Positions 9,890 to 16,462 of a stretch of DNA of 41,203 bases are shown here, one piece after another. Positions within the stretch are counted from its first letter, which is position 1. Every line of letters starts with the position of its first letter. Under the pieces are notes generated by a model. That model was not told the origin of the DNA and ran no database searches. It saw only the letters and a program-made list of their open reading frames with translations. The DNA is from Clostridia bacterium (lineage in GTDB: Bacteria; Bacillota; Clostridia; TANB77; CAG-465). Position numbers and translations under genes: made by a program. Where the stretch lies: the NCBI GenBank assembly GCA_017478805.1, contig JAFVCY010000085.1:1-41203 (forward strand), read 5' to 3'.

Positions 9890-10672
9890 TTATTTAAATT
9901 CTACTAGATGATATTCTTCTAATCCGCTTGTAGCAGATGTAATTTTTGCATAAATAGCAAACTGACCTTCAAGATTTATGTACATAGGAGCATTTATGGC
10001 ATCATCTGCACTTTTTAGTGTAGCTTCAAGTGATTTTGTATATGAATTACTGTTTTTGTCTATATCCTTGTATAACTCCTCAAATGTTGATTTATATGCA
10101 TCTTTTGCTTTATTTAAAAAGTCACCACTGCTTATTTTTAACTTTTCACATAAATCTTCATTTGTCATTTGTTTTCCGGTATCTGAGTTTATATTATATA
10201 CCTCATAAGCATTAGCTCCAGAGCTATAGTTGTAATCGAGTATAAGAGAAATCATACCTACATACATGTAGTAACTATATACAATGTAATTACCATTTTT
10301 TATTGCGTCTATGTACTTGTTTTCAATTTCAGAATTAATTCTTGTGGCAGCTTTTGTTGTATAGTTAATCACTGGTGCTTTATATGTTCTGTCATTTACA
10401 CTTATTTCTTTTTCATAAACCTTGTCTTTTGACTCATCTATCTTTTTTACTTCTTCAACTTCATTTTCATCATCTACTTTAGTAGTAGTTTCATCTTTGC
10501 CTGCACTAGTTTCAGTAGTATTTTTTGATGTATCTGCATTAGAATTATTATTTTTCTTATTAACATTTTCTGAGCCATCTAAAGAAAAGTATATTATCAT
10601 GAGAATTATGACAAGAATTATAAGCACACCTGCTATAACTGGTAAAATTGTGTTTCCTTTTTTTATGTTCAT
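9890..10672 (-). CDS. Membrane-anchored protein with a DUF3298/RsiV-like extracellular domain
   Basis: A 260-residue protein with a basic N-terminus and one hydrophobic helix (about residues 10-29), then a low-complexity linker rich in Asn, Thr, Lys and Glu (about 33-85). The extracellular domain shows the pattern of DUF4163/DUF3298 proteins such as RsiV and PdaC: an early segment with paired Asn-Ser-Glu-Ile, then a Tyr-Ser-Ser-Gly-Ala-Asn-Ala stretch and Asp-Thr-Gly-Lys before a Thr-Asn-Glu-Asp-Leu stretch. RsiV binds lysozyme, but no sigma factor gene is adjacent, so an anti-sigma role is not supported here. The start has AAGGAGTGAT upstream. Assignment to this superfamily is by pattern only. 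Confidence 0.75.
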   Translation of the reverse strand: MNIKKGNTILPVIAGVLIILVIILMIIYFSLDGSENVNKKNNNSNADTSKNTTETSAGKDETTTKVDDENEVEEVKKIDESKDKVYEKEISVNDRTYKAPVINYTTKAATRINSEIENKYIDAIKNGNYIVYSYYMYVGMISLILDYNYSSGANAYEVYNINSDTGKQMTNEDLCEKLKISSGDFLNKAKDAYKSTFEELYKDIDKNSNSYTKSLEATLKSADDAINAPMYINLEGQFAIYAKITSATSGLEEYHLVEFK

Positions 10673-10882
10673 ATTATCACTCCTTAAATAATTAATTCTT
10701 TCTATATTATATCAAATAATATAAAAAAATCAAATACTAAAAAATATGAATTGGTAAATAAAAGGCTTCATGATTAAAAATATGATATTAATTTAAATTA
10801 CAGTTAATTGTATAGAAATTACCTAAAAATTAAGAATATAAAAACTCCCCAATGAAATTATATCATCAAGGAAAAAGAGGAA

Positions 10883-11044
10883 TTAAAGTTCTATCTTGTC
10901 GTTTGGAGCAATGCGTTCTCTTATCTTTATGAATTCTGTCATTGCTGTTATGTAAATCAGTCCGGGGATCCCGCTGAAATCCTTTTCTGCAACACGTTCA
11001 GCAATTTTTTTCTTTATTAAGTTTACTGCATATTTGAAATTCAC
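10883..11044 (-). CDS. Possible small protein, 53 aa, or remnant
   Basis: A reverse open frame from GTG 11044 to TAA 10883 gives a basic, mixed-charge 53-residue peptide with a plausible hydrophobic centre (GIPGLIYITAM). Local GC content is higher than in neighbouring spacers, which suggests coding sequence or transferred DNA. The ribosome site is weak, so this may be the tail of a decayed gene rather than a working one. No family recognised. Confidence 0.3.
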   Translation of the reverse strand: MNFKYAVNLIKKKIAERVAEKDFSGIPGLIYITAMTEFIKIRERIAPNDKIEL

Positions 11045-11055
11045 TCATTTTTTCT

Positions 11056-11385
11056 TTGGACTTTTTTTACAGCCCCTTTTTGTTCCAAAATAATCAAGAA
11101 TATATTAATTCATTTGATAAAATAGCTATCTATTACGATAATGGGCAAGAAACTTTAGCAACTATACTAGATACTATTTTGGCTAGTAATTCAAAAGTTG
11201 AAAGAATAATAAAGTTTGACCATGCAAAAAAGAGATTATTTCAAGTTTCAGATATGTTAACTGTTATAGATAAGCTAGATTATAAAAGAAAAAATAAAAT
11301 CCCGTTTACAAAGGTAGAATCATTTTTCTTTAGTGGAAAAGATTTTAGACATATCATAAATCTTCTAAAAAATAAAAGAATATAA
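11056..11385 (+). pseudogene. C-terminal fragment of a DUF3800 protein
   Basis: About 109 residues match the end of DUF3800 proteins: a Tyr-Tyr-Asp-Asn-Gly-Gln motif near residue 27, a Phe-Gln-Val-Ser-Asp segment near residue 84 (normally FQxAD), and a Glu-x-Phe-Phe-Phe-Ser near the end. DUF3800 proteins are usually 220-260 residues with an N-terminal Asp motif; that half is absent. The only start is a TTG with no ribosome site. I therefore read it as a truncated remnant in an accessory region, still followed by an intact terminator. DUF3800 genes are common on mobile elements and near defence loci, which is general knowledge, not seen here. Confidence 0.6.
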
Positions 11386-11416
11386 AAAAGCCGATTTAAT
11401 AAAAAAACGGCTTTTG
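11386..11416 (+). terminator. Terminator after the DUF3800 remnant
   Basis: AAAAGCCG pairs with CGGCTTTT. A second perfect 8-bp hairpin (GTTTACGC-TTT-GCGTAAAC, 11416-11434) follows directly. Confidence 0.7.
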
Positions 11417-11605
11417 TTTACGCTTTGCGTAAACTCGGGTCAGGTCCTAATTTAGTTAAACCATTTCAGACCTAGTAGAACAATATCTACATTACATAGT
11501 ATTCACTACTTTATTTAATTATACGCTATTTTTCACAAAAAATATATAGTTTTTATAAAAAATATATAAAATTAAAAATATGAATAATGTGCATTTATAA
11601 ATAAA

Positions 11606-11995
11606 TTAATAATATACTGTATGATGTGAGCTAATGGAGTCTGTTCTTTCCTCTAATCTTTTAACTCTCTTTTCAAGTAAAAATAATTCAACATTTACAT
11701 CTTTTCTTTTTTCATTATTAATTATTTCTGTCGAAATAATTTTGATAGCATCCAAAACGTTCTCTGCTTCTTCAACCACATTTGAAATATGGTTATAGCG
11801 ATAAATATAATCAGTACATACACAATAATTTTCATTTGATATAATTAAATTAGTTACATCAGCATTTGGATCTAAACAGAGCTTTCTTACAGCTTCCCAA
11901 AAATTAGGTTGTTTTTCTTTAGAAATTTTATATACCTCTTTGTAGTATTCATTTATATACCGATTTACTACACTTTCTTTTATGCTTTTACTCAT
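11606..11995 (-). CDS. Accessory-cluster hypothetical protein, 129 aa
   Basis: Not recognised. A soluble protein with a Trp-Glu-Ala-Val-Arg segment around residue 33, two cysteines around 58-60, and a charged coiled-coil-like helix in the last 35 residues (Leu-Leu-Glu-Lys-Arg-Val-Lys-Arg-Leu-Glu). The ATG has AAGGAGGAC upstream. It sits behind the same promoter and hairpin leader as the forward genes of this cluster, though on the opposite strand. Codon 12 is an in-frame CGG (AAT CGG TAT) read straight through; a +1 shift there would meet TAA two codons on. Confidence 0.7.
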   Translation of the reverse strand: MSKSIKESVVNRYINEYYKEVYKISKEKQPNFWEAVRKLCLDPNADVTNLIISNENYCVCTDYIYRYNHISNVVEEAENVLDAIKIISTEIINNEKRKDVNVELFLLEKRVKRLEERTDSISSHHTVYY

Positions 11996-12022
11996 AAAAA
12001 AAGTCCTCCTTGAAATTAAATC

Positions 12023-12044
12023 TTTCTACTTTATTAAGTAGAAA
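12023..12044 (-). repeat. Leader hairpin, copy 1 of the accessory-cluster element
   Basis: Reverse-strand TTTCTACTT-AATA-AAGTAGAAA between promoter and ribosome site of the 129-aa gene. The same hairpin lies upstream of the 114-aa gene, and variants lie upstream of later genes in this cluster. Confidence 0.7.
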
Positions 12045-12066
12045 TAAATTATGAAATAATATCTAG

Positions 12067-12095
12067 ATTATAGCATAGGTTAATATAAAAGTCAA
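12067..12095 (-). promoter_or_regulatory. Promoter of the 129-aa accessory gene
   Basis: TTGACT, 17 bp, TATAAT on the reverse strand. The spacer begins TTTATATTAA and ends CTATGC, nearly identical to the promoter before the 114-aa gene. Confidence 0.75.
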
Positions 12096-12230
12096 ATATA
12101 TTAGTACTTAGTCAAAAGTCCTAACCCAGTATTACTTACTTAAGTACACTTTTAAAAATATAGTTTTTATACAGCTGAAATGATATAAAATATAGTTCTA
12201 AAAGTAGTAAAATTAAGTTTTAGGAGGATT

Positions 12231-12323
12231 TTGAATACTGACACTTTAAAATGGGCTGGTATTATGAATAATTATATGAATTCTGCTGAAGAAATGATAT
12301 ATTCAGAATTAATTTATTGTTAG
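12231..12323 (+). CDS. Possible 30-residue peptide gene
   Basis: A TTG start five bases after TAGGAGGA opens a 30-codon frame ending in Tyr-Cys before TAG. A TATAAAAT lies about 45 bp upstream. The good ribosome site is the only real support. It could be a small peptide or the broken front of a lost gene; no family recognised. Confidence 0.3.
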   Translation: MNTDTLKWAGIMNNYMNSAEEMIYSELIYC

Positions 12324-12368
12324 TTGGTAAAAGGTTTAATTTTTACTCGCAATACAGAAATGCAAAAT

Positions 12369-12397
12369 TTGACTTTTATATTAATATATGCTATATT
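12369..12397 (+). promoter_or_regulatory. Promoter of the 114-aa accessory gene
   Basis: TTGACT and TATATT with a 17-bp spacer (TTTATATTAATATATGC), matching the reverse-strand promoter at 12067-12095 almost base for base. Confidence 0.7.
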
Positions 12398-12419
12398 TTA
12401 GGCACATTTTAATATTTTG

Positions 12420-12441
12420 TTTCTACTTAATAAAGTAGAAA
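12420..12441 (+). repeat. Leader hairpin, copy 2
   Basis: TTTCTACTT-AATA-AAGTAGAAA, identical in stem to copy 1, between promoter and ribosome site. Confidence 0.7.
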
Positions 12442-12467
12442 TATTAATCATTAAGGAGAAATCTATT

Positions 12468-12812
12468 ATGGTAAAAAGTAAAACTATAAGTTCAGAAGTA
12501 GCTAATAAGGAATTATATGAGAAATCAAAAAAAGTTTCTAAAGGAATTATAGCACTCATTTGGGCTCATATCAATTTTTATATCGAACCTCATATTATGG
12601 AAGATATAAAAGAATACGGAGTTAATAATGTTTTTATTAATGCTGATGGAAAATTTTCAGTAAAGTTAGATGATGGTACAGATTTTATTTTAATTCAACC
12701 ATGTCCGTGGTTAATTTATGAATTATATGAATCTAAACTCAAAATTGAAACATGTTGCCATTGTAACCAAGATACTATACGTAAAGCAAATGCTTGTGAA
12801 AAAATTCAATGA
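12468..12812 (+). CDS. Accessory-cluster hypothetical protein, 114 aa
   Basis: Not recognised. The ATG has AAGGAGAA upstream. A helical N-terminal half is followed by a beta-rich segment (about residues 55-75, with a Lys-Leu-Asp-Asp-Gly-Thr turn) and a C-terminal Cys-Cys-His-Cys cluster near residue 97 plus a later Cys, which could bind a metal. It has its own copy of the cluster's promoter and hairpin leader, so it is likely co-regulated with its neighbours. Confidence 0.7.
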   Translation: MVKSKTISSEVANKELYEKSKKVSKGIIALIWAHINFYIEPHIMEDIKEYGVNNVFINADGKFSVKLDDGTDFILIQPCPWLIYELYESKLKIETCCHCNQDTIRKANACEKIQ

Positions 12813-12854
12813 CTTTTTTGAAAATATGATATTCTATGCAGAACGAAAATTTTG

Positions 12855-12883
12855 TTAACTTTTATATTAATCTATGATATAAT
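12855..12883 (+). promoter_or_regulatory. Promoter of the 81-aa accessory gene
   Basis: TTAACT and TATAAT with a 17-bp spacer (TTTATATTAATCTATGA) shared with the sister promoters. Confidence 0.7.
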
Positions 12884-12905
12884 TTAAGCACATTCTAATA
12901 TTAAT

Positions 12906-12927
12906 TTTCTACTTTAAAAAGCAGAAA
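12906..12927 (+). repeat. Leader hairpin, copy 3 (imperfect)
   Basis: TTTCTAC with GCAGAAA, one A-C mismatch in the stem; same position relative to promoter and ribosome site as copies 1 and 2. Confidence 0.5.
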
Positions 12928-12953
12928 GACTTACTTTAAGGAGGAATTTATAT

Positions 12954-13199
12954 ATGGTTAAAGTTGTTGCAAATAATGAAACAACAAAGCAAATTAGATT
13001 ACATACCGATGAGTTTGTAATGATTGAAAAATCTATAAAAAAATTTGCTAAGTCTTGCAATGTTTTAAGGATGCACGATTTTACAATTCGCGAATCAGGA
13101 ACAAATCGGGTAACTGCTATTGATATTCAATTTAAATCAATTAAGGATATGGATAGGTTTGTTAGAAAAATTGAATCTTTTGATAGTTATAGGAACTAA
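12954..13199 (+). CDS. Accessory-cluster hypothetical protein, 81 aa
   Basis: Not recognised. A small basic protein with an ATG behind AAGGAGGAA. A helix-rich first half (FVMIEKSIKKFAKS) leads to a strand ending Ala-Ile-Asp-Ile-Gln-Phe and a final charged helix. Codon 52 is an in-frame CGG (AAT CGG GTA) apparently read as a sense codon; a +1 shift would give GGG then TAA. The next gene follows after 34 bp with its own ribosome site but no separate promoter, so the two are likely co-transcribed. Confidence 0.65.
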   Translation: MVKVVANNETTKQIRLHTDEFVMIEKSIKKFAKSCNVLRMHDFTIRESGTNRVTAIDIQFKSIKDMDRFVRKIESFDSYRN

Positions 13200-13233
13200 C
13201 TAATAAAAATTATTTTTAAGGAAGATTTTTATT

Positions 13234-13540
13234 ATGATTAAGGTCACAATTGAAGCAAGTAACGTAACTGAAGCAAAGGAATTTCTACAGAGACATTTTG
13301 ACTTAAGTAAATTGAAAAGCTTTGTTGCTACTCCAAATGAGAATGCTGATTTTGATATTTTATTTTGCTGATTATAAAGAAGAAGTCAAAGTTGATGTAA
13401 AAAAAGTATTTAGCATTATAAAAAATTCAGAAGGTGCTATTGCTCTTCGAGATATTGCTAAAAAAGGTGGTTTCTCAAAAAGTAAACTCGATGAAATTTT
13501 TTCTATCACGGAAATAGAAAAAATTGGAGTAGTAAAATAA
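13234..13540 (+). CDS. Accessory-cluster hypothetical protein with a +1 frame break at TTTT
   Basis: Starting at ATG 13234 (AAGGAAG upstream), the frame reads 45 codons to TGA 13369. Skipping one T of the TTTT at 13363-13366 continues for a further 57 codons to 13540, and the joined protein of about 101 residues looks continuous (Asp-Ile-Leu-Phe then Ala-Asp-Tyr-Lys). The codon there is TTT TGC, not CGG, so this differs from the chromosomal recoding sites. It may be a slip by tRNA-Phe on UUUU, or simply a one-base mutation in an accessory gene. No family recognised; the C-terminal half resembles a small helix-turn-helix-like segment only vaguely. Confidence 0.5.
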
Positions 13541-13564
13541 TATTTTTATAATTATCAAATATGG

Positions 13565-13598
13565 AAGTGTGTCAATTGGCACACTTGCTTTTTTTCTA
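13565..13598 (+). terminator. Terminator overlapping the next promoter
   Basis: AAGTGTG with CACACTT, then a T-rich run. The -35 of the following gene (13585-13590) lies inside its right arm. Confidence 0.7.
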
Positions 13599-13613
13599 TA
13601 ACTATGCTATAAT
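13585..13613 (+). promoter_or_regulatory. Promoter of the 213-aa accessory gene
   Basis: TTGCTT and TATAAT with a 17-bp spacer ending CTATGC like its sister promoters. Confidence 0.65.
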
Positions 13614-13634
13614 GTAGACACATTTTAATATTTA

Positions 13635-13656
13635 CTTCTATTTAATAAAATAGAAG
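13635..13656 (+). repeat. Leader hairpin, copy 4, with compensating base pairs
   Basis: CTTCTATTT-AATA-AAATAGAAG. Compared with copies 1 and 2, one T-A pair has become C-G and one C-G pair has become T-A, so the stem is kept while the sequence changes. Confidence 0.65.
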
Positions 13657-13683
13657 AATTACTTTTAAGGAGGACATAATATT

Positions 13684-14325
13684 ATGAAAAATTCACGAAA
13701 ACATGTAAAAGAAGAAAAAATTGGAGAAGCATTTTTTGTAAATGAAATTTCTAAAACAGAGACCATAGAATTACGCAATGAAAATAATGTAAATACTAAA
13801 TATATTCATTATGTATATTCATCTATTTCAAATAATATGATAAACCCATTTATAAAAAGAATTGAAATTATTAAAAAGGAAAATGATATTAATTATATTG
13901 AAGCATACTACTATAATAGACAAGAAAATAGATATGAAATTACTGATAAAAGTTTATTAAAGTTCTTTTCTTCTATAGATGAAATACGTTTAATAGCTGT
14001 TAATGGTGTAATACTTTTATATAATTTTAATATTATTTTTGCAACTATTGAGTTTAGTTCATACAAATTGGTAACATTAGATACACTATTTAAATATAGT
14101 AGGCATATTATTGAATATAATGTTAACGAAGCAAAAATAGAATCTATTCATAAATATAAAGGTACTTATAACAATAAAGAAAATATGTTTATTTCTATCA
14201 GTTCTGTAGAAGATAGTAGTGTGTCTTTAGATTTAATATCATTTAAAGTCAAAGTAGATCTTTCTAATATAGATTTTGGTATATATTTTGGAATACGTTG
14301 TGGAAGACAAGTATATAATATTTGA
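13684..14325 (+). CDS. Accessory-cluster hypothetical protein, 213 aa
   Basis: Not recognised. The ATG has AAGGAGGAC upstream. The protein is very rich in Ile, Asn, Lys, Tyr and Ser, with no signal peptide or clear membrane helix. It appears mostly beta-stranded with a hydrophobic core segment around residues 105-130. It ends with GlyIleArgCysGlyArg close to the C-terminus. Base composition is even more AT-rich than the core genes, fitting an accessory region. It carries its own copy of the cluster's promoter-hairpin leader. Confidence 0.7.
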   Translation: MKNSRKHVKEEKIGEAFFVNEISKTETIELRNENNVNTKYIHYVYSSISNNMINPFIKRIEIIKKENDINYIEAYYYNRQENRYEITDKSLLKFFSSIDEIRLIAVNGVILLYNFNIIFATIEFSSYKLVTLDTLFKYSRHIIEYNVNEAKIESIHKYKGTYNNKENMFISISSVEDSSVSLDLISFKVKVDLSNIDFGIYFGIRCGRQVYNI

Positions 14326-14332
14326 TTTATGA

Positions 14333-14338
14333 TATAAT
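14333..14338 (+). promoter_or_regulatory. -10 element before the last accessory gene (degenerate leader copy 5)
   Basis: TTTATGATATAAT resembles the sister promoters, but no good -35 is visible and the leader hairpin (about 14359-14379) is degraded. Confidence 0.45.
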
Positions 14339-14404
14339 TCGGTACAATTTAGCATTTACTGCTATTTAACAAAATGAAGAATTACTTTTAATGAGGATTT
14401 TACA

Positions 14405-14847
14405 ATGGAAAATTTGACTTATGAAAGAGCAAACATATTTGATATTATCTCTGACGAAGACGTAAAAATTATGGAAAAGTTAAAAAAATCAAAAAAAGTG
14501 CAGAAGAAGATTATGAGTATCTTTGTAATAGGTTTAAATTCAAATTTAGACAAGAAGTGATTGCACTTGAATGCATAACAAATAGCGGATATTCTACTGT
14601 TCAGATCTATCATAATGGTTTTATTTGTTTGAATAAATATGATGAACATTTTTGTTCTTTAACAGTTGAGATTAATTGTAAAGAAAACTTATATAATTAC
14701 TATAAAGCTCAGTATTTTGTAAGTAAAGGAATATTACCTAATAACTTAGAACGGCAATCAGAAGAAAAGACTAGGGGTATTGCTGGTAAAATATTGAGAA
14801 AATTCATTAATCAATTAAAAAACATTGAGCTCAGAATTATTGGATAA
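14405..14847 (+). CDS. Accessory-cluster hypothetical protein with a possible -1 frameshift at A-AAA-AAA
   Basis: ATG 14405 (AATGAGGA upstream) opens a frame that runs to TGA 14560. Sliding -1 on the heptamer at 14491-14497, which sits in the classical X-XXY-YYZ phase (TCA AAA AAA GTG), continues with Ser-Ala-Glu-Glu-Asp into the second open frame to 14847, giving about 147 residues. The second half has no ribosome site of its own at a nearby start. This could be programmed -1 frameshifting, phase variation by A-tract length, or a one-base loss. Within the second half an in-frame CGG (14753, GAA CGG CAA) appears to be read through. No family recognised. Confidence 0.5.
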
Positions 14848-14853
14848 TTTTAG

Positions 14854-14880
14854 GTGGGAACGAAAATGTTCCCGCTTTTT
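14854..14880 (+). terminator. Terminator closing the accessory cluster
   Basis: GTGGGAAC pairs with GTTCCCGC (one G-T pair) and is followed by TTTTT. Confidence 0.8.
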
Positions 14881-15290
14881 GTATTATCTACTCAATATCC
14901 GTCAGGATTTTATAATTAATTATCGTGATTTTATTGCTTTTCAAGGTAATTCGTGATATAGTATTATTGTCATAGAAATGTGATACTGAAAAATTGAATA
15001 TTGATATTCCTCTTGTAGATAGATGAGCCATTAGAGTTAAAAGTGCCTAAATTAGTGTTTGTTTTATTTTAAGGCAGTGAAATTAATGAATAATAAGTGC
15101 TACAAAATATCATGTTTGATTTGCTAAAAGCACATTTATAAGTGAAAATCCTTAAAAAATACTAAATTTTATGGAAAGTTTAGCGTTGTCAAAAGCAGTA
15201 ATGCTTTAGGTTTCTTTAGTGATGCTAAAAATATACCTTTTGATATTTAATTTTCACATTATATTTGTGTATATAAGTAAGTCAAACACC
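14881..15290. other. Spacer without recognisable genes
   Basis: No open frame with a ribosome site and no repeat unit stands out. It leads into the hairpin-rich segment that follows and may hold decayed genes. Confidence 0.5.
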
Positions 15291-15760
15291 TTTAATCATT
15301 TATTGATTAAAGTGATAATGAAAAATTTTAATGCAGGTATGCAGAAAAATTTTTCAGTTTGTAGAAAATGAAACTTATTAGTTATTATATATCTTATGGT
15401 AATAAATATATGTAAGGTTTCGTTTTGATTTAAAAAAAGCGAAGCTTTTTTTGTATGTAGTAAAAATATTTATAGAGAATATTTTTACTACACCAGAGAT
15501 ATAAATAATTTATTGGTTTTATCTCTCAAGAATAATAAACGAAAATTATTATTCTTGTATCAAATGTATTTTGATATTTGATATTTGATATGCCCTCCGC
15601 TAAGGAGACTAACTAGGCATATTTGCAAATGAAGTTTGAAAGTGTCATAGTGGGTTACATACTTTCGTAAGTAAAATTATGTAACAGTTAAATTTATAGC
15701 ACGTTCTTGCTAGTGTACTTAACTAAAGCGTTCTAAAGACATTCTATCACAACTCTGGGG
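15290..15760. ncRNA. Candidate large structured RNA (strand uncertain)
   Basis: About ten inverted repeats follow one another: CTTTAATCA/TGATTAAAG near 15293, a stem around 15327-15360, AAAAAAAGC-GAA-GCTTTTTTT (15432-15452, terminator-like on both strands), a perfect 14-bp stem 15457-15491, a perfect 12-bp stem 15527-15557, nested ATATGCC/GGCATAT and CTCC/GGAG stems about 15588-15622, GTTACATA/TATGTAAC, and TAGCA/TGCTA inside AGTTAA/TTAACT. No protein frame is present. It lies just downstream of a tRNA on the reverse strand. It does not match 6S, tmRNA, SRP or RNase P signatures that I know. Known large RNAs such as ROOL and GOLLD also occur beside tRNAs, but I cannot assign it. Confidence 0.35.
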
Positions 15761-15764
15761 GTAT

Positions 15765-15793
15765 AAAAAATACCACTTCACTTGCGAAATGGT
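15765..15793 (-). terminator. Terminator downstream of tRNA-Lys
   Basis: On the reverse strand ACCATTTC pairs with GAAGTGGT (one wobble), followed by ATTTTTT. Confidence 0.75.
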
Positions 15794-15872
15794 AAAAAAT
15801 ATTCGTCAAACATCTACATACTGAAAAGCTACTCATTTTAGCATTTGTAAAAGGTTCGACAAAACTTTATTT

Positions 15873-15948
15873 TGGTGCTCCACCAGGGACTCGAACCCTG
15901 GACCAATTGCTTAAGAGGCAACTGCTCTACCAACTGAGCTAGTGGAAC
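15873..15948 (-). tRNA. tRNA-Lys (anticodon CTT)
   Basis: A 76-nt reverse-strand tRNA with all four arms: acceptor GTTCCAC/GTGGAGC, D arm GCTC/GAGC, anticodon stem GTTGC/GCAAT with loop CTCTTAA (anticodon CTT at plus positions 15913-15915), T arm CAGGG/CCCTG with TTCGAGT, and encoded CCA. It reads the AAG lysine codon. It has its own consensus promoter and terminator. Confidence 0.97.
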
Positions 15949-15965
15949 AAAATATTACAAGACTT

Positions 15966-15994
15966 ATTATATAAAATTTTGACATATTTGTCAA
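15966..15994 (-). promoter_or_regulatory. Perfect consensus promoter of tRNA-Lys
   Basis: TTGACA, 17 bp, TATAAT on the reverse strand, 18 bp upstream of the tRNA 5' end. Confidence 0.9.
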
Positions 15995-16044
15995 GCAATT
16001 TTTTAAAGTTTAGGCATGTAACATGTAAATTATTTGATTTTAGG

Positions 16045-16070
16045 CATAAAAGAACTCCCTTTCGGGAGAG
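16045..16070 (-). terminator. Terminator of the 66-aa gene
   Basis: CTCCC-GAAA-GGGAG on the reverse strand, with a stable tetraloop, followed by TTCTTTT. Confidence 0.8.
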
Positions 16071-16093
16071 AAAAATTTTTTCTTTTAAAGAAC

Positions 16094-16297
16094 TTACCAG
16101 GCAACCGTCTTTACTTTTTTTACTTCATTCTGGTTAACCCATACGAGAAGGGTTAAATCGCCATACTGAATAGCGAATATGTTGTATCCGCCACTTTTTG
16201 ACGACTTTTGTATAGGCTTCATTGCCTGTACATCCTGAAGTAAAATGCGGCCCACACCGATTTTCTGATTAATTGCCTTAAAAATCAAATTTTCCAT
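16094..16297 (-). CDS. Small hypothetical protein, 67 aa
   Basis: Not recognised. ATG 16297 has AAGGAGGAC upstream; the longer open frame to 16348 has no site. The peptide ends Lys-Thr-Val-Ala-Trp, has a Ser-Gly-Gly-Tyr turn, and a hydrophobic strand Leu-Thr-Leu-Leu-Val-Trp-Val. It is a soluble beta-rich protein with no cysteine. It is transcribed from its own promoter carrying a perfect TTTACAT/ATGTAAA dyad and closed by its own terminator, so it is an independent, probably regulated unit. Confidence 0.7.
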   Translation of the reverse strand: MENLIFKAINQKIGVGRILLQDVQAMKPIQKSSKSGGYNIFAIQYGDLTLLVWVNQNEVKKVKTVAW

Positions 16298-16378
16298 TTT
16301 TTGTCCTCCTTGGCATTTGCCATATTTTGGTTTGCTCTTTTGATGCATATAAGAAGTATATGAAAATCATCATTGATT

Positions 16379-16407
16379 ATTATATCAAACTTTACATAAA
16401 ATGTAAA
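16379..16407 (-). promoter_or_regulatory. Promoter with an overlapping palindromic operator
   Basis: TTTACA, 17 bp, TATAAT on the reverse strand. The -35 lies inside the perfect 7-3-7 palindrome TTTACATAAAATGTAAA (16391-16407). Near-identical dyads cover the -35 regions at 22205-22221 and 31786-31802. Confidence 0.65.
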
Positions 16408-16410
16408 TAG

Positions 16411-16453
16411 CTATAAAAAAATAACACAGGTCCTATAAAATAAAACCTGTGTT
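16411..16453 (-). terminator. Terminator of the DUF1385 gene
   Basis: AACACAGGT pairs with ACCTGTGTT; on the reverse strand TTATTTTTTT follows. Confidence 0.8.
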
Positions 16454-16462
16454 AAATAAATA

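Noticed and set aside
11416-11434. GTTTACGC-TTT-GCGTAAAC as an IS200/IS605-type end hairpin
   Set aside because: No transposase or partner end is visible, so it is only noted as an extra hairpin after a terminator.
12002-14404. CRISPR array or insertion sequence
   Set aside because: The repeated elements are promoter leaders placed one per gene, at irregular spacing, with no spacers, cas genes, transposase or terminal inverted repeats.
15873-15948. Attachment site of an integrated element at tRNA-Lys
   Set aside because: I found no duplicate of the tRNA 3' end and no integrase in the window.
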